From: Spirodela intermedia
Lineage: Eukaryota > Streptophyta > Magnoliopsida > Alismatales > Araceae
DNA length: 64,000 nt
Direction: 5' to 3'
Assembly: GCA_902729315.2 (NCBI GenBank)
Contig: LR746264.1
Span: 9,393,878-9,457,877, forward strand
The position numbers and the translations under genes are program-made. The notes beneath the pieces are model-generated. The model worked only from the letters and a program-made list of their open reading frames with translations, had not been told where the DNA came from and searched no databases. This document shows, piece after piece, positions 10,138-22,400 of the stretch (position 1 is its first letter; every line of letters starts with the position of its first letter).

Positions 10138-12624
10138 GATTGGGATCAGAGTAAGGTTAGCTTTATTATTGATTGCATATATATATGAACATAGAGGTTG
10201 AGAAGTCTTCTCACATGGTTAACTTAAATGGCAATAACTTGACAATTTGAAAACCAAAAATGGAGAATCTCTTGTGGTGTAAGGACTTGGATGGGCCTTT
10301 GCATGGAGATAGTGTAAAATCAAAAATGATGCCAGATGAAGAGTGGAAGAGGTTAGACCAGAAAGCAGTTGGCTATATCATGTAATGGATTAGTGATAAT
10401 GTGTCTCACAATGTGTCTTAGGAGATGTCTTCACACTCTTTTTGGAAGAGATTGGAGAAGCTTTATGAGATCAAAAATGCAAACACTAAAGCCTTCCTAA
10501 TCAATAAAATTGTAAATTTGAAATATATTGATGGGACTCTTATCACTAATCACTTGAATGATATTTAAAATATTATTACTAATTGTCTTCTATGAAGATA
10601 TGCCTTGATGATGAATTGCATGCCTTTTTGTTGCTTAACTTATTGTCAGAAAGTTGGGAGGCATTGTGGTCTCTCTTAACAATTCTACACTAAATAGAGT
10701 TGTCAAGGTGGAGCAAGTGACAGGAAACTTACTAAATGAGGAGATGAGGAGAAAGAACTCTGAAAGCTTTAGTGGGAAGTCTTAAGCACTTGTCTCAAAA
10801 AATAAAGGATAATCAAAATCAAGAGATAGGAGTAACACAAGCAAAAGAAGAAGTAAGTCAAGATGAAGAAAATCTATTATTTATTATAATTGCATTGAGA
10901 AAGGACATTTGAAGAATCAGTGTAAGCAACTTAAGAAGAACAAGAAGAAGAGTTAAGAAGTAGAGAATAATGAATCAAAAGATAACATAGTTGTTAAGAC
11001 ATAAGGTAGTGACTATTTGATTATATCCACTATTGATGACATATTTTCTTGTGCAACTAAGACACTACTAAAATTATTGGTATCAATGATATCAATATAA
11101 AGACCAACCTTGGCTATGAGATGATGCTAAAAAACGTGTGACACAGCTGAATTAAGACTAAATTTGATGTCAGTTGGGAGGTTGGATGATGAAGGCTTTG
11201 AGAACAAGTTTGGCAAAAGACACTAGAAGCTAAGGGTTTGCTTATTGTTGCTTTTAGAAAGAAGTCCAACACCTTGTACAAGTTACTTGGTCAAGGCTGT
11301 GGTGGTCAACTCAATGCTGCATAAAAAGACTCTAACTCAGAGTTGTGACATAAAAGATTGGGACACATGAGTGAAAAAAGGGTTGTAAGCTCTTTTGAAA
11401 AGAGATGTTTGGCCGGACTTCAAATGTATATATCTGAACCTTTATGTTGATTGCCTTATAGATAGATAGCATAGAGTTTCCTTTGATAGTCCTCTGATGT
11501 CAAGAAAATTAAATTTAGTATATCGCATTTATTCCAATGTTTGTGATCCCTTGAGGACAAAGACCCTACATGAATCCATTGATATCTATGTCATTAGTGG
11601 TGCCCTCTACTTTGTCAAATTTTGTCAATGATTATTCTAGAAAAGTTTTGATTATTCATTGAAGACAAATGATCAAGTTGTTAATATCTTCAAGGAATTT
11701 AATGTTAAGGTAGAAAGAGAAACATGCCAAAAGTTGATGTGTCAAATCTGATAATGGTGGTGAGTATATGAGATTATTTGATGATTACTAAAGGTTGTAG
11801 GGTATTCGTCATGAGATGACAGTCCCAAACACTCCTCAGCACAATATAGTGGCAGAGATGATGAATTACACCATTATGCAGAAGATCAAAAGTATGTTGT
11901 CTCATACGAAATTAGCCAAGAGATTTGGGGATGAGGCATTAATGAGAGTAGCTAACGTGATTAATATTTTCCCATGTGTACCTCTAGATGGAGATATTGC
12001 AAAGCATGTGTGATCATAAAAGAATGTTTTCTAAAAGCATCTAAAGGTATTTGGGTGTTCCATATTTGCACATGTTCTAGATGTTGAAGGGTTCAAGCTG
12101 GATGGTAAGATAAGAATGTATTTTTCTCAGCCATTCACATGATGACTTTGGTCATAGGCTTTGGGATCTAGTACAGTAAAAGGTATTCCAAAGTAAGGAT
12201 GTGATCTTTTTTGAATATCAAAATATTAAAAATATGAAGAAAGAGACACATGGAGAAGCCCTAGTAGAAGATTTGACAGCTTGTGGCCTTGTTTTATCTC
12301 AAATGCACAATGGGGAACACAAGTTGACATCAACTTACCTACTGACTAAGGAGGTGTGGAGGAGCAACCTCTTATAGACCCTCAATTGAGAACATCTAAC
12401 ATTTCATTTAAAGTTGAAGCACATAGATGTTTGTCACCACTAGATCAGAAGTGTGATGGAAGGGAAGCAATCTTAGGTTCAGAAGATTCACATAGACGAC
12501 AATGTGGTAGACATGATGATGAAGACTTTGTTGAAGGAGAAGCAAGAGGCTTGCCAACAGATGGTTGGCAAGGCTACACCTCAAAGAGCATGAGACTCTC
12601 CCTCCTTGGGATGAAGGGGGAGGT

Positions 12625-13201
12625 TGTTGGGCATGTGACCCCTTAATATGGCACATGAGCCCTCTTATGGAGCCCAAGAGGGAAGAAGAAAAGAGCCTTC
12701 TCTTTAAGGCCCATGTCTCATGCGGGAATGCCTTTTAGGGCATTCTTCCCTCAGGATTAGGTGGTGGCTTTTGCTCCAGGTTGCAGTAGGAGCTGCGAAA
12801 GATCTTTCTAGATGAAGCCAAGATGAGCAGAGGAGAAATATAGAGTAGGAGGGGTGACACCTTGACAATAAGTGACCCAGGAAAGTGAGATTTATCCCAA
12901 GAAGCACAAGGAAGAGAAGGGGCTGGGCTCCTAGAGTTGCTCTATTTTTCTTGTCTCATTTTCTGTCTTCATGATTTGTCTAATACTCTGCACTAGTTAG
13001 TGAAGTTAGAGACCTCCAGATATCGATTTCTCAGTGGTTGAACATTGGATCATTTTATAGTGGTCTCTTTGATTATTTCCTCTATTTAGTTGTACTTTTG
13101 CATATCCTTAATGATTGTCTTGTTCAAAGGCCAGTTTAAGCCTGCATTGACTAATAGTCTCATTTTCTGTTCTATTACATACATTGCTGTCGTGCTCTTC
13201 A
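12625..13201 (+). repeat. 3' LTR of the copia element
   Basis: It begins TGTTGGGC directly after the polypurine tract and ends CTCTTCA, so it has the TG...CA ends expected of an LTR. Its length is about 577 bp. Its final part matches the 5' LTR remnant. The 3' end abuts the intron-containing NRPC1 fragment. Confidence 0.75.
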
Positions 13202-13295
13202 AATTCTCCTCAATGAGGTATGAATGGAGGTTTGCCGCTCGTTTCATGTTGGAATAGACCCACTTTAGCCCGCTGACTTTCCCTCCTCCATGCAG

Positions 13296-14649
13296 GTTGC
13301 CAAGGCCGTAAAGATTGTATTGAAATCTAGTCAACCATATATCGTCGTAGTTCTCGACATGGAGCGGATAGAGGCGCTGCACATGAGGATTTCCTCCTAC
13401 TCTGTGCAGCAGTCCATCGTGGATCATCCGAAGCTGAAGCTAAAACATGAGGTGAGCATCGCCTTTGCTTCTGCTCTCGTTTCGATCCCATTTGATTCAC
13501 AGTTGGTGATTCTCATCCTTCAGAACGTCAAGACTCCGGCCGCGGACAAACTGAGAATATATCCTCCTCTTACCGATAGAAATAACGTCCAGTTTGAGTT
13601 ACACTCTGTGAGAGCTGCTCTCCCTAATGTCATCGTGAAGGTAGGAGATGGGAACCTCCAGGAGTTGCCATTTTGGGCGATTTCATGAATTTTTTCGGTC
13701 GCTCACTGATTTTAGTGCGCGGAAATTCAGGGGATCCCCACTGTTCAGCGCGCGATCATCAACAAAGAGAACAGAATTGATAGATATAAGCTGCTCGTGG
13801 AGGGGTCAGTTTTCTCTACTCTTGGCGGATGGAAGTCAAGCATGTTCTTGGACTGATTTTCTCTCTCTTTCGACTTTCACAGTACTAATCTCCTGGCCGT
13901 CATGGGGACCCCCCGTGTGGATGGGGGTAAAACGACGAGCAATCGTGTGATCGAAGTCTTCCACACTCTCGGAATCGATGCCGCGAGGAAGTGCACCATT
14001 GATGAGATTAATTACACCATGAAGAGCCACTCGATGAAGATCGACATCCGCCACATGTTGCTCTGGGTTGATGTGATGACTTTCAAGGTGAGTTACTTAA
14101 TCAAATAAGTGGTTACATAAATGCTAATTATGATGCTTACATAAGTGGATACGACGTTGGTGTGTGCTTTAACTCCCTTCTCAGGGGGAGATCCTCGGAA
14201 TCACCGGGTTTGGGATCACGAAAATGAAGGACAGCGTCCTCATGCTGGCCTCCTTTGAGAAGACCCCGGATCACCTGTTCAATGCCTCGGTCAACGGGAG
14301 GGAGGACTAGATAGAAGGGGTCAGCGAATGCAACATCATCATGGACATACCGATGCCACTAGGCATTGGAATCCTCAAAGTCAGACAAAGGTAATAACTC
14401 TTCCATCCTGATTTGATGTGTGACTAACTTTGGTCGCTGATCTTATATGGTTTTTGACCACATGACCATTATTTTAAGAAGAAAAGCTTGACCTTCTCCT
14501 CTCATAACAGAGTTGACCGTCTCCCGGAGCTGAAGTACGACCCTGACCCGATTTTCTCTTCACAAGTAGCTGAGATTCTGGGTCTTGAACAGGCGGAGAT
14601 GAGTCTTGAAGCTTTGGCGGCGGTTAGTCTGGTCCTCCCGCTCAGCTGA
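13296..14649 (+). pseudogene. 5'-truncated RNA polymerase III largest subunit (NRPC1/RPC160) fragment
   Basis: Six exon-like blocks with intact GT-AG borders and consistent phase (13296-13451, 13524-13640, 13731-13804, 13883-14087, 14185-14390, 14511-14649) join into about 299 codons. They match the C-terminal part of the Pol III largest subunit, including [49 protein letters not shown] and [13 protein letters not shown]. The gene encodes a catalytic core subunit of the polymerase that makes tRNA and 5S rRNA. The first two-thirds of the protein is absent; a copia LTR lies about 95 bp upstream of the first block. An in-frame TAG (14308-14310) interrupts the fifth block where family members have Lys. 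Kept introns show it arose by DNA duplication or truncation of a real locus, not by retroposition. Expression from a cryptic promoter cannot be excluded. Confidence 0.85.
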
Positions 14650-15584
14650 CCCCAACAAAGTTCTGAGTATTTTTTACTGAAACCATCATCTAATACCAGC
14701 ATTTATCCGGCCATCACCTTCACGAAGTCAGCCGACCGGTTCATCACGAGGGCCGCAAGTGGCGTCAAGTCAACTTTGTTGACCCCACGTGTCTCTCTCT
14801 CTTAAAATAGTCCCCTCTCGAGTAAGCGTGTTTCCTGATGGAATACGTGACCTAGAGAGAGAGAGAGAGGGGTCGAGCTCACGAATGTGGACTGGAGGAG
14901 GGACAATGGGGGAAAAGTTCGGAGCCTTGGGGGGTTGGGGTGGGGGAGTGGAGGGAATTTTATTATTTTACTATTTTCAGGTGCGGCTGTTTGCTCCGCC
15001 GGAGACGACAGGTGAGTTTCAACGGACGCGACGCGCCCCCGTATTGAGACTCTTACCTGCCGGCCGCGCAGAGGAGGGAGAGACGACCGCCCCCCCGGGC
15101 CCTCCGCCGCCAGTCCTTGCATTTAGTCCCCACGGAAGAAATCACTGGGCGCCGACGCGGTCTTCTCGAAGAGATACGCACCATTGCTTGGGAGACGGAG
15201 AAAAAGAAGAAAACCAATGGGCGGCGGTGGTCCAGTCAGGAGCGCGTCGGAGAGGAAGCTTCCGTAAGATCTCCACCTGAAGAGTCTGCCGGGTGGGGGG
15301 GAATAAAAACGCGTGGGAACAAGAGGAAACGTGTAATTTCCTCGGGATCCCCTGGGGAGCATATGGTTTCTGGGTCTTTCCGCAAGGTGCTTGCTCCGAA
15401 CGGCGACAGGGTTGTCTGGCAGCAGGCCGTCAAAGGGGAAGGTGGGTGAAGAGGAGGGGAAGCTGGAACCGATTCGAAGGAAATTGGAGTGATTTCCGTT
15501 CGTTCTCCCAAGTTCTCAGAGCAGGCATTCCGTCGCCTCCGGTTGGTTTGGGATCGGATGAGAGCTGGGGATGCAGGAGGAATC
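14650..15584. other. Intergenic DNA and probable promoter/5' UTR of the PP2C gene
   Basis: It contains the second 49-bp dispersed repeat (14712-14760) and short CT and GA runs near 14800-14870. The GC-rich stretch from about 15000 probably includes the PP2C promoter and leader. Several open frames on both strands overlap here, but none resembles a known family. Confidence 0.5.
14712..14760 (+). repeat. 49-bp dispersed repeat, copy 2
   Basis: It matches 3147-3195 at about 90% in the same orientation. It lies about 60 bp past the end of the NRPC1 fragment, as copy 1 lies about 250 bp past the 11S globulin stop. Confidence 0.6.
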
Positions 15585-18439
15585 ATGTCTTTCTCGGGTG
15601 GGCTGATGAAGATGGTGAAGCCCTGTTTCCGGCCCTCCTCCGCCGGCGGAATGGAGGACGCCTCTTCCCGCAGGAGTGGGCGGGTGGACGGGTTGCTCTG
15701 GTACAAGGACCTGGGCCGCCACGTTGGGGGAGAATTCTCCATGGCCGTGATGCAGGCCAACAACCTGCTGGAGGACCAGTGCCAGATCGAGTCGGGGGCG
15801 CTGGGCTTGGGGTTGCAGGCCCCGCACGGTACCTTCGTCGGAGTTTATGATGGGCACGGCGGGCCAGAGGCGGCGCGGTTTGTCAACGAACATCTGTTCA
15901 ACTACCTGCGGAGTACGGCCCCTTTGCCTTCCATAATTTCCTCTTGGTTCCTTGGATAAATCTGGCGCTGATTTCCATCATTATTTGGCTATTTCTCTGA
16001 TAATTCCATTCATTTGTTACCATCATCCACCAAATCAAAACCGGTCAGGACCAAGAACATCAATTATCCAATCAAAACCAGCTGACTTTGGCGAACTGGG
16101 TTCGACTTTGAAGGGGCTGCAACTTTGTAAACTGGATTTTTTCTGTGTTTACATCTACTAACGACCTATGCTTGCTGTGCTGGATGATTGAAAGAGTCTC
16201 GTTACCCCACCGCAAACCTGCCCTTTACTATGGTGCCCTGAACGTCTCAATTCTTGTCCCGAAAACCATTAAACTGCTAGTTGACATGCTTAGAGATTGG
16301 AATGCGAAGTATGCTTTTAAGAAACAATCTAGTGCATTTCAAATTTTCAATCTTACTTTCCTAAAAAAAATCACCAACCCTGGATTTTGGCACCATCCAA
16401 TTTCAGTGTTAGGTAAAATTGCTTCATCCTAAAAAGTCTTGTAGCCATGATAATAATTAGATCGAATGGTATCATCTTTCCTTTAAAATTAATTGTCGGG
16501 TACAGCATTCTCTCAGTTCCGCACTTGTTCTTGTGAAGAAATTGTTAGCATAGCAAGGGCTAGATAGTGCAATGAAAGAAATACAGCCTGACGATTGACA
16601 TATACAGGTTCCCTGCGGCTCAGGGGCTCAATTTTCGTCAAATTAGTGATTACATGATCTCTATCGCATTCTCACCTCATTTTGGACTAATTTTCTTCAG
16701 TCATTTTTATGGAGTTCTATCGTGTGGACTTTTCCCCTTGTAATATTCTTTTTTTTTTTTGCAGAGTTTTTATCTGAACAAAAGGGCATGTCGGCAGACA
16801 TCATCCGCAAGGCATTTTTGGCCACTGAAGAAGACTTCCTATCACATGTTCAAAACCAGTGGCTCACGAAACCACAGATTGCTGCAGTTGGTTCTTGTTG
16901 TTTGGTTAGCATCATCTGTGGTGGGCTTCTTTACATTGCCAATGCTGGAGATTCCCGTGCAGTCCTTGGTGTATATAACAAAACTTTCAAAGATATCACT
17001 GCCGTTCAAATGTCTACAGAACATAATGCCGCAGTTAATTCAGTGAGAGAGGAGCTTCATCTGTTGCATCCTGAGGACCCCCAAATTGTGCTTTTGAAGC
17101 ATAATGTCTGGCGCGTGAAGGGTCTCATACAGGTAACTGATGTTGCTTGGTTCTCATTCATCTCCTAGCCCAGGAATTTCTCCTTTATCTTGTGAAGCGT
17201 TGAAATCTTATCTCTTGCGATGATGATTCTAGAATAATTCGGCATGCCCATAAAGTATTCAAAGACTGTGCCCAACATTCCATTTGCTCGGGAGTCGGAT
17301 GCCTTCTAATATTGCCTTTTCCCAGGTTTTTCCTCTTTTGCTCCCATCTTATGTAGAACATGTTGTACCCAATTTCAGCGTATGGCGGGTGCTCCTGTCT
17401 AGACTGTGTTCCTGAACTCTTTCTACATCTAAAATGCGTCAGAAGATGAACAGATCCTGAAGAAAATTGCATCTAACATTGACGAATTACTCCGAGGGTA
17501 TCACATGCTTTATTTCATATCCTATCTTTTATGCAACTGAGGACCCAGCAACTGGTCTCCGCTGCACCTGTGAAGGCTGCGATCCTGAACTCTTTATATA
17601 TCTCTAGTGAGTCTAGAAATGGACAGAGATCCTGAAGAAAGTTGCCTCTAATTCTGACAAATTGGTCCTTAGGTATCGCATGCTTCATATCATATCCTCT
17701 AATTCTGACAAAGTCTCCTTGTTTGGAGGTTGACCCGGATGGATTCCTTGTGTTGAGCCTGCTAATCTACATGTCACCAAATTTTTGGACGGATCATGGC
17801 CTAATATGTCTTAAAGTTAAAGTCTGCAGCATTATATTGAACCCTCTTCTTTTTTTTTCTTAACCTAGTTCCACCATTCTTGCAGGTTTCCAGGTCCATA
17901 GGTGATGCTTATCTTAAGAAGGCAGAGTTCAATCGAGAGCCTCTTCTTCCAAAATTCAGGCTGCCCAAGACCTTCAATAAGCCAATTCTGAGCGCAGAGC
18001 CGTCCATAGTAACACATCAACTCTCTCCCCAAGATCAATTTCTTATACTGGCATCTGATGGCTTATGGGAGCAGCTGACCAACCAGGAGGCTGTCGAGAT
18101 CGTTCACAACAGCCCAAGAAACGTAAGTTTACCCAAAGAGGAAGAATATACGGTCCATTCTTCAAATAAAATATTTCTATTATTAACACTCAAGCATTTT
18201 TATAGGGTATAGCAAGGAGACTGGTGAAGGCCGCCCTTCAAGAAGCCGCAAAAAAGAGGGAAATGAGGTACTCCGACCTGAAGAAGATTGACCGCGGAAT
18301 CCGAAGACATTTCCACGATGACATCACGGTCGTCGTTCTATTCCTAGACACCAATTCATTGAGTAAGAGCCCTTCCCGCAGCCCCTCGGTCTCCATTAGA
18401 GGTGGGATCTCTATTCCAGTTGACCCCACTCGCCCCTAG
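15585..18439 (+). CDS. Protein phosphatase 2C, clade D
   Basis: Exons 15585-15912, 16765-17132, 17886-18122 and 18206-18439 encode about 388 residues, the usual size for clade D. Diagnostic features are [29 protein letters not shown], the metal-binding GVYDGHGG (near residue 88), [45 protein letters not shown] and [14 protein letters not shown]. The metal-coordinating aspartates are all present, so the enzyme should be active: a Mg/Mn-dependent Ser/Thr phosphatase. In Arabidopsis, clade D members dephosphorylate plasma-membrane H+-ATPase and are inhibited by SAUR proteins, restraining cell expansion. An in-frame ATG at 15558 would add nine residues; I chose 15585 as closer to family N-termini. 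Intron 1 has a T-rich acceptor; intron 2 contains a tandem duplication. Confidence 0.93.
17409..17700 (+). repeat. Imperfect tandem duplication (about 174 bp) in PP2C intron 2
   Basis: Anchors such as TCCTGAACTCTTT and ATCCTGAAGAAA recur about 173-175 bp apart, with substitutions and small indels between copies. A shorter internal repeat, CTAATTCTGACAAA, follows near 17650-17710. The repeat lies in the intron and does not affect the coding sequence. Confidence 0.6.
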
Positions 18440-19336
18440 AAGATATCATCCGCACCGGCAGATCATTTCCCCTTCTTCATTGTCATCCAACTCTGATGAT
18501 CCCCCCCCCCCCTTTCTTCAGGCAGCCATCAGTGAAACTGGCGGCTGCTGGCTGAGATTTTGCACAGACAATATTCATTCAGATTAATTTTTTATGCATC
18601 CACACTGCCCGTATAAGGCCGGGATTGTGAGAAAGAACTCTGAAGATGCTCCCATCTACTACGTGACACTGGCTGGATTCCATGAGTTACCTGCTTTAAT
18701 GAGATCAAATCGTTGCTGCCCACCTATTAATTTAATGAGATATGAGTACCCATAACCTTGGGAGGGCGCACAACAGATGGAGGGGGGGCTAATGGGTGTT
18801 GGCAGAATCATATATCCTAAATCTGGCCCAATGAATAATCTTGCAGCTTCGTCAATGATAAATTTCATGAGATCGGAGTACCCAAAACCTTGGGAGTGCG
18901 AATAATAGATGGAAGGGGGGATAATGGGTGTTGGCAGAATCATATACCCTAAATCTGGCCCAATGAATAATCTTGCAGCTATGTCAATGATAAAGTTCTA
19001 GGCTTCGCTCTTCACATTCCAACATGATAGTACATCAGGAAGGGCATTTGGGAACGCCCGCTTTTCTTTGATCCCCACAAAACCTTGCCCCCACGCTCTG
19101 CATTGCTGTTGTATCGACTCCTATGTGCTGTGAAGTCGTCCTCATTGTCGTCAGTCAAAACACACCCTCTCAATTGAAACCAAAGGATGCCTGGCGAATG
19201 GGAAAACTATAGTTTAGGCCAAGAAAAGCAGTACAGCAAAGATAAAAGTAGATTGTGCAGGGCGGTGGAAGGAGGGCAACGAGTGCCCTACCGAGTCAGG
19301 CAGAGAGCATCCGTCTGTCGCCAGGGCTGAATCATC
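18440..19336. other. Intergenic DNA between convergent PP2C and MOS11-like genes
   Basis: It holds the 3' flanks of both genes and a 132-bp tandem duplication (18733-18996). No open frame resembles a known protein. Confidence 0.55.
18733..18996 (+). repeat. 132-bp tandem duplication
   Basis: Two adjacent copies are nearly identical, sharing GAGTACCC, AATGGGTGTTGGCAGAATCA and AATAATCTTGCAGCT at 132-bp spacing with about ten differences. It is noncoding. The high similarity implies a recent duplication. Confidence 0.75.
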
Positions 19337-19408
19337 TCATTTCGTCTCCAAAGTGGCCGTGTCCTTCTGGTTTATCACATGGAAAATAATATCGATGTTA
19401 ATTCACTG

Positions 19409-19483
<75 letters not shown>

Positions 19484-22400
19484 AATAAACTAAAGGATGT
19501 AGTAAAAAGGAGTACTGAATGGACCTTCCCATTTGATTCGGATGGAGCAGGGGGAGCGGTTTGCGAGAACCTAGGTGAAAGGCATTAGACATCAGTATAT
19601 TACAGGGATCAAGAGACGAAAAATAATGAAAAGATTGAGAATGGGTGCCCACCTGGCTGCCCTCGCCTTCCGTTTTTCCTCTTCCAAGGTGTCTGAAGCG
19701 GGAGCCTGTCCAAACCTTGCTAACCGAGCCTTCTTCTTTTCTTCTTCATCACCTGAGGGTTGCGCTGCTACCCCAAACCTGTGATGATATATGGTAGTTC
19801 AATGGGTGAAAAATGATAGAGAAGTGACATAATGATTCTGTTTTCCTCATCAAGCATATGCTTGGTTTTTATTCATTTATTGTTGACCAAGCACAATGGG
19901 CAATTATCAACATTATCGCATCAAAGGATGACTGTCAAAAAAATCCAGGATAAGCTTAATTTTTTATTTCGTTGAGCAAGTGAATTGAAGGCTGAGTGGA
20001 TTGAGAAGGAAACCTCTCTGCTCTAGCCTTCCTCTTCAGTTCCTCCGATTTTCCATGTATGGTAGACCCCATCCCAAACCTGCCCATGAAATGAAACCTT
20101 GATTTGGCAGAACGCAAACAGAAGAATAATCAAATTTGAAAAAAAAAGAAGACTAATCTTGGATTTTAGAAGAGGAACTTCTGTCAAAGACCGCACTGAC
20201 ATAAATATTTCATACAAATAAGGTACTGTACATATGCAAGTAATCCACAAACAAAAAGCACCATAGTCTCTCTCTATTCCAAGATGCGGAAACTAAATCG
20301 TTTGGATCCTATAGGGTTATTGCTTAAAACAAAAGAATGTTAGATACCACGTAGATCTCAAAAAAAAAAATCCCATTTTTCAACCATTTGTGTTCCTTGA
20401 TATTTTTCTTCCATTTAGTCATGAAAAAATTTGATGAGCTCTAGAAAGATCTCCTCCCCTTAATGTAAACAATCGAGATTAATGGTTAAATCATATAAAA
20501 CACTAAAATCTGAGAAAAGCCAATCATCATAGGTTATTTTATTCATCAGAAAGCATATTAAAACTTGACAACAGCGATCATTGACCAGGAGAGTAATTTC
20601 TTGGACCATCTGCTAGGGAAGAGGGTCTCACTAGATTCCCCGCACATGCCAAAACATGATTAATGATGCATATATATTACTAAGTAGGGCGAAGTCAACA
20701 GACAGAGGAAGACTCATCACGCGAAATGGAAATCATGTTGCATATAATTAGAATTTTGGGTTCCTCAGGCAGGAACAATTAGCACATTGAGATCTGCCGC
20801 AGAACATGGGAAACCCAAATCCTTACATGATGGCACAAAATTAAATCCCCAACCACCAGTTTACTCATATGCGGATTCTCAATACATACACGTCAGTAAT
20901 GGCACGCATTATAAGCATATGGACACAAATAGGATGTCCATCCTAGACGCATCCTCAGCTGTGTTCGATTCTGCCCAAAAAACGGTACCTAATAACCCTT
21001 TTATGTTTTCATATATCTAGCTATGGAAGAATATTTGCATTAATTTGCACATGAAAGTATTTCTCCGGATATAACGTTGTAACTTCCTAACCCTATTCTA
21101 CTTATGGAAGAATGTTTGCAAAAAACGTAACCCTAAGAAGATAACACCAATTACACAGTAAATAAAAACTAAGATGTTTGACTTAGTCGAGGTAAAATCA
21201 TCCAATTAAGACCTACAAGGATATTTGATCAAGAAATCCATCTTTGATGAAACCAGATTTCGACGACTAGCTTGCCTCATACCAACGTCAAGGTTAGCTG
21301 GTTTAATTCCAGTTTTTGAGTGGACCTTTCTTGTCTTTTTCAGTGACGCGATGGATTTGATATTTGCACAAAATCAACACGCTGTGATCTACAAGGGCAA
21401 TGCATGTGCCATCCAATTTAAGGAAATAAAGGCAGGCGAATTAGACAGCACTAACAACTAGATTAATCCGCCTTCATTAACTTTATTCATTATAGCATTG
21501 TTAATGAATGCCGTCCTCAAGAGTAATCAGCCACTTTTCTACCAATGTATTTCAATGTGCCAGCCCTGATGATATGTGAGACTCGTAAGAAGGTTTAGAG
21601 GAGGTGAACTTATTGCTGTAACATTCCTTTTTAAAATCAACCACAGAAGAGTCAGCCTACACACATAAATGTGTTATTGCTTCCCATTTTACATTCAGAA
21701 CTCAAGTTGTTTAGAAGACCAGAACTTCAATTAGAATTGGCAGTTTATAAATCGGTGAAAATTTTCCCCCATTTTTATCCCAAAAATCCGTTGAGCTACA
21801 GTTATTCCGCTCAGCATCTCAGCCATTCTTAAAATCTGACGATTTCATGGGCCTCAAATTAGTGTCAAACTTATGCATACGCAGATAAAAAATGAGAAAA
21901 AAAAGAACAGGAAATAACTGTCTTGAAATTGAAACTTGCTCATTGGGGCATGCATCGTTGACAGTTTATGATTAATACATTTACCGAACCTTGGATACAG
22001 AACATGGCAAAAAATACCCTTGAGGCAGCAACCTTCACTCCACTCATGTAAAAACAGCATTCCACATAACTTTGACTTTGTGACTCCCAAAAAGACTGAT
22101 GTTTTATCCATATATCATCAAAGCTTTTCTGAATATTCTTCACTAATATAATAACATAATCACACTACCATGACGGATTTAAATATCTCATTTGAGACTT
22201 CATTTGATGGGTTCCATTTGAGATTTCCACTGCAGAACATTACCATACGCAGCATTCGGGGCACGGCTCTGATCAAGCAAAGAACCTTTTTAAGCTAAAA
22301 ATTGGTCGTCCAAAGCACATAAGTGATCTGGGCAGCTTTAAAGCACGCTGATGGGGCACCCTTTCACTTAATCAACCATCATTCATTATACAGCAGCCTA

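Larger units (their letters stand above)
9976..13201 (+). mobile_element. Decayed, internally deleted Ty1/copia LTR retrotransposon
   Basis: In order: a truncated 5' LTR (9976-10137); a primer-binding site TGGGATCAGAG (10141-10151); gag from about 10214 with LNGNN and WKRLEKLYE motifs and a degenerate zinc knuckle (YNC...GHLKNQC) near 10875; GAG-pre-integrase remnants; integrase (about 11500-12010) with TPQHN and MLSHTKL; then directly the C-terminal RNase H tail (about 12260-12570; HIDVC, DDNVVDMM); a polypurine tract GGGGGAGG (12616-12623); and a 3' LTR. Reverse transcriptase and most of RNase H are absent between about 12010 and 12260. Many stops look like TGG to TGA and CAA/CAG to TAA/TAG changes, as expected from cytosine deamination. 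It cannot encode an active element. Confidence 0.85.

Noticed and set aside
12356-12646. Open frame at the end of the copia element
   Set aside because: It is out of frame with the RNase H tail and runs into the LTR; the conserved frame carries stops.
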